Shown here: positions 57,195 to 64,000 of the stretch, in pieces
How positions within the stretch are numbered: position 1 is the stretch's first letter
Layout: the number at the start of each line of letters is the position of its first letter
NCBI GenBank assembly: GCA_019614645.1
Contig: JABWDB010000108.1
Span: 1-64,000 of the forward strand
Direction: 5' to 3'
Source: Stratiolaelaps scimitus
Lineage: Eukaryota > Arthropoda > Arachnida > Mesostigmata > Laelapidae
DNA length: 64,000 bases
Translations under genes and position numbers: made by a program
The notes under the pieces: generated by a model
What the model saw: only the letters and a program-made list of their open reading frames with translations
The model's database searches: none
What the model was told of the DNA's origin: nothing

Positions 57195-57745
57195 TCTAAG
57201 AAGACTAACGATGCTTGTCTTCATTGGGCAACCCCAATGTGATCCAAGCATCGTTTTTCCTCGATGATCTTCACTTGCTGAGGATCAGCTGGAGGGGGCT
57301 GGGTCAGCCCGGTCAGCCCCCTCAGCCGGGCTGTCTTCCAGCTGACCCTCAGCCAGCAATACAACCATTACCGCCATCAGCTAGTGTCCCCTCCCCCATT
57401 ATCAGCTGAGGGTCAGCTGGGGGGGGGGGGTTGCGCTGTTGAAAATAAGAACCTCTATTAATCAATACTTATAAAGTTGGAGGGTCAGCTCAAAGACAAA
57501 AGCTGGGGGTCAGCTGACCGCGAGCTGACCCTCAAGCCCCCTTACCCAGCGGTAATGGTCGCTGGCTGGGTCAGCTCGAAGGGGGGTCGCTGAGGGTCAG
57601 CTGGAAGACAGCCTGGCAGAGGGGGGCTGACCCAGCCCCCTAAGCTGACCCTCAGCAAGTGAAGATCATAGAGGAAAAACGATGCTTGGATCACATTGGT
57701 GTTGCCCAATGAAGACAAGCGAGTCTTCTTGGAGCATGTTCTCAG
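57195..57745. repeat. Large inverted repeat with GGTCAGCT-rich loop
   Basis: 57,205-57,355 and 57,590-57,735 are near-perfect reverse complements (outer ends aagacta and tcttctt; shared atgcttgtcttcattgggca and its complement). The loop is packed with ggtcagct motifs, itself partly palindromic. It could form a roughly 150-base-pair hairpin. Confidence 0.85.
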
Positions 57746-57749
57746 CGCC

Positions 57750-59900
57750 CTCCCCCATTATCCAATAAGCCTCTCGTGACCAGTGAATCAGCGAGAGGCT
57801 TATTAAATAATTGGAGAGGCACACGAAGCTGATGGCGCAATTCATTGAAGTGATCCTGCATTGAAGTGATCCTGATGAGGGTCCTGATCTCGACATGGAC
57901 TGGAGCCTCCGAGCATCAATATGGAGCGAGCATCAATATGGAGCGAGGAAGCATATGGAGCGGAGGCACCGTTGTAATACGCCGACACGACACTAAATGG
58001 CTCCATTTAATGGCACCATGGCACAATGGCGTGACGTACGGTTACAGTCCTGGGAACGGTCCGGTCACTATCACAAAGAACCTGTGCGAAGTCCAGATCG
58101 GACTAGTCGGGGATATTTGAAGACGGACATGGCGCACACAACAACAAACATGTTCTCCACCTTCATAATCTGACGAGGAGCTGGCTTCCTTACATGATGG
58201 TAGTTACACTCCCGGCCGTACTCCCCCGGCCGAAATACATCATTTCGCATTTCCACTTCATTCGTTATGCACACTAACGAGCTTACGTGAGCTCTTCTCG
58301 AGTTTATATAATAAATGAAGAGGGCGCAACAGCCTTGTCCGGTAGCAGTTTGCACCAGACAAGGTCCGTTAGCGCCTGTTTTTCCATAGCCATGCAGTGC
58401 TAACCCAATGCGTTCACAACAACAACTCGCAGCACTCGAACGAATAGAAAGATCTGTGGTAGAAAGAATAAACACTTTTTGCGAGATGATGCGAGGCACA
58501 GACGCCACGTGCGGTAGTCTCAATTGCTTTGTTACAAAGTTGTGCAGATCCTGTGTTGCTCTGGTTTGAATTCCTCCCAGCCATCTAATCAAGTTGCTGT
58601 ACTGAGATATCTTGCTTATTATCGGTCCACTCACGTCACCAAAAGGCACCAAAGCACACTTCCATTCATATTGCCGGTCTTACCAAGGTTCGGCAACCGT
58701 TCCCAAGACTATAGCCGATCTTCGGTACACAACGGTGGACATAAACTTCGGTAATACTGTCCACCAGTCGTCAGGCTATTATTGCTCTGGATCCTCGCCA
58801 TCAGGCTGTCCGAACAGCCGAGCGACTTCCGGTCCGCAAGATTGTACCACTGCAGAGCATCTCTGCTCATGTGTGATCCAAATCTCCAGTTGAGGCAAGT
58901 ACACCAGCTCAGTCTTTAGCATAGCTGAACAATCGCCGCAGATCTGACAGTAAGGACAGGAGCAAAATATCCAAACACTGATCAGACGCGGGGTGGACTC
59001 CGCAGTGGCCACCTGCTACATACCCAATGCACAGCTACGCGTGCATTGTTCACGTGGGCAGTAATCGTGGCAACTCGCTGAGAGTCACTAAGCTGTCAAT
59101 GTATATAGTTTCGGCAACGCGATGACTACCGATTGCTTCGAGCAAACATCAAAGATCCACACGTTGCCCGCGACCACTGCTCTTCCGAGCGAAGCAAGTT
59201 TTGTTCCTGCTGACGGACCACACACCCATCGGATAAACCAATCGACAGCACCCTCGATCACCTTGTTGTTTTCGTAGTAGCAACTGCTTGGCTAGGTTAT
59301 TGTCTGGTAGAAATACAACGAGTCTCCTTTATATATAATTACAAAAACGATATTATACAAATATCTCAGTCCATTTAGAACAATATTCAACGGTGAATTA
59401 CTGGAACGAATATGGCAGTATGATGAACATTGTGATACCGTCGTGGAAAATTAATTTCGTTCGCGTTGTTATGAATGGTAGAGCTCGGCAATAAAAACAT
59501 TATAATTTCAAATTGGACAATATCATCAATCGTTAATTACTATTCATAATTATTATTAATTTATTTTTCTTTAAATATGGGGCACTAAACGCATATATAT
59601 TTCCTAGATAATATTGTTAGCCCTGTTAATTATAGCGTGTAATATAATACTACTATTAATTATGGGACGGTGCGGATAACGCGTATCTCCATCACATCGT
59701 TTTTGTATATTGAATAAATTTCGATTTCTGAGTGAAAACGGCTTAGAGATTTTGCCTGTCATTCAACCCCCGCTCGTAGTTATTATGTTATAGGAATTAC
59801 ATGTGAATGATATTTTATGTCAATATAATATAATATTGTGTTCTTTTGCTATTGAAGTTGATAACAGATTAGCTACTAGAGATGTCGTGCGGATGATAAT
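57750..59900 (+). repeat. R repeat, copy 7, with upstream part
   Basis: 59,100-59,900 has the head (ttcctgctgacggaccacac), TA block, a broken 31-codon frame (59,375-59,460) and the AT-rich tail. 58,071-58,652 on the minus strand is a 193-codon frame (KCALVPFGDVSGP-like neighbourhood, then RSSAASCCCERIGLALHGYG) that partly parallels 50,170-50,460. Its nature is unknown. Confidence 0.55.
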
Positions 59901-61140
59901 TCTCTCGAAGAAAGGAGGTTGATAGTTAGGAAAAAGGATTTATGCGGTATTTATAGCGAGTTTCAAGCAAGTAGCGAGAGAGTACCTTATAGCGAGTCAT
60001 TGATCAAGACGATATAGAGAATAGATCGTGTGTAAAAATTGCCACACGTGGCTCATTATAAGATTATATGCCCTAGACTAGAAAGTGCCACCGTTGCCGC
60101 AGTAGGCGCGAGTAGCAAGGGTTTGTTGTCTTCTGGGCACGTTGATGTATGAAACGATGAGGGTACTAAGATTGGAAGTAGGTTCCTCTTACATAGCGGC
60201 TCACACGAAAGGATCTGGTCGGCTGGCTAATGCTTTGCAGCTACAGATCCTGCATTATGAGTCTCTCTACCTGCACGTGCTCAAGTGCTTGGCGTGTTAT
60301 GGGACCGTGGAGAAGATGTTATGAACGATATGAAGTTATTCGTTAGCGATGCGTACACTCATGAGAGCTTGCATCCGCCTGTATGGTACACAGGGGCTGA
60401 TTACGCATTTTGTGATGGTTTCTAAGCAGGCTTTCGAGGAAGCGCATCCCACTAAGGTTGTGCTCGATACACCGTTACCATCGAGTTACTTAGGCTGTTT
60501 ATGGCGCCTTTTTTAAAAAAGGATTAGTAGGGGTGGCCAACGCATGCTTGCATATGTTGGGATCGCGTCGAGTCGGCCTGATGATGTTGATTGCGCTGCT
60601 GCATGAGGTCGCTACTTCCATCAACCAACGGCAGCTCACGAGAACCCCTGACGAGGCTGAGGATCCAAAGGCTCTCCCCATGCTCTGTATCTCTGTCGCA
60701 GGGAATTCTCACGACATTGCCGCCAGGTCTGTTGGTATACGTCTACGATCGCCTGGAGTCACTGCTCATAGTACGGCGGCAGAGGGAAGTGATCTTGAAC
60801 ATCCTTTGGAAAGGCTGGCGCAGTGACTGTCGACTCGTTCTGGAAACCGCTCATCGGCGACTGGCCATCAACAGCGTTGCTCTACCTCAAGAGACATCAT
60901 GTTGGTAGAAAGGGGCGTTGCTCTGCGCGCCTTTTGGTGGCTATGTTGTATCGACAAAGCATTGACCTGTCGAGATTGGGTGGGCCGCTCGGTTCGGGTT
61001 CATTGGTTTATTTGGAACTGCAGGTTTTCACAAATGCTTAAGTTCTCATTGTAAATAAAAAAGTAAATGAAAAAATGGGTCAAATTATTATGAATCGTTG
61101 TCTGGAGTGGGACCGGCGGTAAGCTAATATGACAGTGAAT
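59901..61140. other. Unassigned sequence with SINE fragment
   Basis: The frames at 60,142-60,908 (EVATSINQRQLTRTPDEAED) overlap in several registers and match nothing I recognise. A SINE tail fragment is at about 61,005-61,050 (caaatgcttaagttctc). Confidence 0.35.
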
Positions 61141-61980
61141 ATTTACCTTAGGGTAGGGACAATAATTATACCATGGTGAGTCTCAAGGCGGATGTACGTC
61201 ATGGCTTGGCTGCTCTCCAGTGTTCTATTCGCAGGCCACTCTGGTTGCCTATGGTTAAAGACAGTGAGATTCCAGGTAGCTAAAAGATAATCACCGCCTG
61301 TGAGAGAGAGCGCCAGTCGCGCCGCGGTAAGTATTTTCCTTCTAGAAAAACACGCTGAAAAATGTTTAGCTGTGTCATTTTCGGATCGATTTGGAAAGCG
61401 TAACCGGTGGCTTCCGTCGATGAAACGATAGGCCTTATCGGTCTGGTTCATTCAGACGAGTTCTCTCAGTAATACCGGGACAGCTTCCTCGGAACAGCCG
61501 GGAGTAAGAAATACTCCCGGCTGTTCCGAGGAAGCTGTCCCGAGCTGTTCTGAGTTACAGCTCGAGCGCTGTGGTCTACCACCAGATTGTGTCAAGTCAA
61601 TAAATCTACGGTTGATGCACGGTGGCGATGATACGAAGAAGGATTTGTGTTTCCTATTGTCCGTTAGAGCTGCCTATTACACCATCTTTCTGCAGATTTT
61701 TTGCTAGCGTCTCTCACTCTCGATGTAGGCCTTAATGCCCTAAGATGCCATGCCACACTTACTGTCATCACTGTGACTTTATTGGCACCTGCATTGGTAA
61801 CACCAATGGCATCTACCACGATTATCGTGTTTTCTCTTCATCGGGATCTTCCCTTCAATCAATGGAACTATCACCGCAATCAGCTTCGTGTCCCTCTCCC
61901 ACTATCTAATAATCCCCTCGCTGATATCGAATCAACACATTCACTGATCACTCTGTGGATTATACTTGTGATACAATAAT
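61140..61980 (-). repeat. Inverted R tail with adjoining minus-strand frame
   Basis: 61,600-61,980 is the reverse complement of the R tail (compare 51,430-51,740 and 42,300-42,545). 61,143-61,451 is the frame related to 47,660-48,165. A perfect 29-base snap-back (61,478-61,540) separates the two. Confidence 0.7.
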
Positions 61981-62263
61981 AATACCTCGTAGAGGATTCG
62001 AATTGACCGCGCTCTCGGAGGCGCCCAACTTGCAGAACCAATTAATTCCGCACACACAATTTGTATCCACGAAATAAAGGAGAGATCTATCCTCGATAGA
62101 TCATTCACACGCGAAACTCCGTGTCCGATCAACAGTGAAATACGTGTTCTCACTAGTAAGGTAACATGCGTTGGTAGCGCTAATCATCGATCCGACCTAC
62201 AACTAGAAGGAGACAACCCCGAGTCTCCTTCACCCCCCCCCCCTTTGCATGAAAGAATTGACA
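61981..62263. other. No gene recognised
   Basis: Includes a run of ten C at about 62,233, directly before the LINE copy. Confidence 0.4.
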
Positions 62264-64000
62264 ATTCCCATGACAGAATTTATAGAATAGTTATTGAAAA
62301 AACGTTAATGCAAACCTTGTCTCTCTTGCTAATTAGTGAAAGAGGCGCAAATGTGCCTGTGGCTGACTCCCTACTTTCATTATATAGAGAACAGATTGTT
62401 TGAATCATCTCTGGACTATCAAAAAACTGGTTTAGTTACTAAGGATTGTAACTATTGGATCCCCAAATACACGATAAGTGGGTGTAGGTAAAGGTTTTGT
62501 TTTATTAAAAGTTTTTACTTACACTAATACCTAACATGAGGAAATTGGAGCAAATGGCTACAATAAATGAACGGTGGAAATGGTGAAAGTTATCCCAAAG
62601 GCAAACGCGACCGTCAATGTGGATATCGGTATCAGTAACAGAATGCCTCCATACTATTCTGTTGTCGACCAGCCCGCTCTCGCTCCATAGGGCCACCTCT
62701 CGTATTACTGAGTGACGACCTTGATAAGTAGATTAGATTTTAGAAAGATTAGATTTTACGAATCTAATCTATTTCTCGGGGTTAGAGTGCCACATCATAA
62801 TTGCTTCGGGACGTGCAGTTCAGGTCGGCGTTGTTATCGGCTGTTATCGTTACTTACTCCAGGTGACGAAGTCCGCCTAAATTGCATGTAATCAGAACAT
62901 GAACGGACCAAGAATAGACCCTTGACGAGTTCCAATTTCAATCACCCGCCGATAAGATTTGAAGCCATCGTCGAACCAAACCAGTTTACCACCCCCGCCC
63001 GGCAGCCCAGGAATTCCAGTGCTTATGAGAAAAGAGTGGCATAGGCAATTGAAAGCTGGAAATGGTTTTTTTTCTGTAGCGTCCGCTATTTCATGCCACA
63101 TATGCGCCAGTGCGAGCTCAGCTGAGCGGGCTTTTCGAAAACCAAATTGACAAGCGGAGAAAAATTTTCTAGGAAATTTTCTATGGACTCAAGGTGCTTT
63201 TCAAATTTGACCATTCCAGAGGCATGGTCTAATTTGCCTCTCTAATTAGACCATCTCTCAAATATCTTTGATGGATCCGAGAAGCTACTATGTCATCAGC
63301 TATTTAGTGAGACCACCGTTCTGGAACTAACTGTCGCGAAGTGATCGTTTAACTCATTTACAACTTCAGCCTCTCGGTGCACCTGAGCGCCAGGGCATAG
63401 AGCTTTTTAGAACCGTTGGCTCTGCAGGCCGGCGGTCCAGCTCTCGGTCATACAAGACCGGCTATTCATTTTCTAACTGGCTATTTACTGAGCCTTGCTC
63501 GTGTACGCCTGACCGCGGACGGCTTCGTCTCCCTGGGTACCGCTGCTGGGTTTGACGGCATAATGAGTCCCTGTCGCGAAGTGATCGTTTAACTCATTTG
63601 GAATTTCCTGGGAGTCTGTCAAATCCTTATCATTCACGACAAGACTGTTCGGTAGAGTCGCCTTTTGATAACCACGTACGCAGATAGAATTTAAAAAACC
63701 CCACAATATTTTCGAATCCTTGTTGAACTGGCCAAACCGTTTTTCGCAAAATCTTTTTCTGGCAACATACCTACGGAGCCTAAGGCAATATGCAGATTTA
63801 GATTCAGGGGATCTTGTCTTTAGGTACCATCGATACAATCTATCAACTGTATGGCGCAGCCTCGCTAAAAGCTGAAATCTCTTTAGACGAGGAATGGACG
63901 TGTTTTCAAAGCTTGTGGAACATGTCTTGTACTCTCTAGACATTATTAGTACTGAGCTAAAGGCCTTGAACGCTCCATCGACTTCATCCGTATCATAGAT
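62264..64000 (-). mobile_element. Non-LTR retrotransposon, copy 2 (runs off the window)
   Basis: Closely matches 27,180-28,660. On the minus strand it has the linker (63,943-63,485, WGFLNSICVRGYQKATLPNS) and a reverse-transcriptase part (63,101-62,892, KLVWFDDGFKSYRRVIEIGT, then RQGSILGPFMF). It contains about 370 bases (63,225-63,590) missing from copy 1, flanked by repeats of tcgcgaagtgatcgtttaac. The element continues beyond 64,000. Confidence 0.8.

Noticed and set aside
58071..58652. 193-codon minus-strand frame as a host gene
   Set aside because: It overlaps R-repeat sequence and only part is similar to 50,170-50,460; there is no splice or codon evidence, so it is described as unassigned.
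1..64000. CRISPR arrays, operons, bacterial-type promoters or terminators
   Set aside because: The content is clearly eukaryotic; the tandem repeats have no unique spacers of constant length.

Overview
This window looks like a non-coding-rich, repeat-riddled piece of an invertebrate animal genome. The reasons are GT-AG introns, Ty3/gypsy and BEL/Pao LTR elements, non-LTR retrotransposons, a Tc1/mariner relative, a tRNA-derived SINE and no operon structure. An arthropod (perhaps a mite or tick) is a guess, not something the sequence proves. Nearly every short open frame is transposon debris.

Positions 1-25,000 hold two tandem paralogous copies of one locus. The right copy (13,285-24,978) contains the only gene here that I can model end to end. 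It has six exons (16,838-24,978, + strand) with consistent splice sites and reading phases, and encodes about 694 residues: a cytoplasmic N-terminus, one membrane span, three cysteine-rich exons and a roughly 380-residue glycosylatable ectodomain of no family I recognise. The left copy (1-12,920) is a wrecked paralog. Its promoter plus exon-1 module is amplified seven times, exon 2 is folded back on itself, exon 4 and exon 6 survive as pseudo-exons, and exons 3 and 5 are not seen. The introns of the right copy hold a Tc1/mariner remnant, a reverse-transcriptase fragment, a 28S rRNA shard, a retroelement Gag fragment and a SINE.

Positions 25,000-38,600 contain an inverted-repeat-bounded segment, a LINE copy (27.2-29.3 kb), a BEL/Pao gag fragment (30.3-31.2 kb), a decayed gypsy element (31.9-35.8 kb) whose integrase end is repeated in inverted orientation at 36.0-36.3 kb, and unassigned sequence.

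Positions 38,600-64,000 are a mosaic of a roughly 1-2 kb dispersed repeat (called the R repeat below). At least two of its copies carry the same open 31-codon cysteine-rich reading frame. Between the R copies lie a gypsy element lacking reverse transcriptase (42.9-45.2 kb), BEL/Pao and LINE fragments (49-50 kb), a third gypsy integrase (55.0-56.0 kb), minisatellites and large hairpins. A second LINE copy, closely related to the first, runs off the right edge.

A striking window-wide feature is the abundance of short, perfect snap-back inverted repeats with tiny loops. Comparing paralogs shows that at least one is a new insertion, which points to template-switch mutation in the genome or a chimera-forming step during sequencing.
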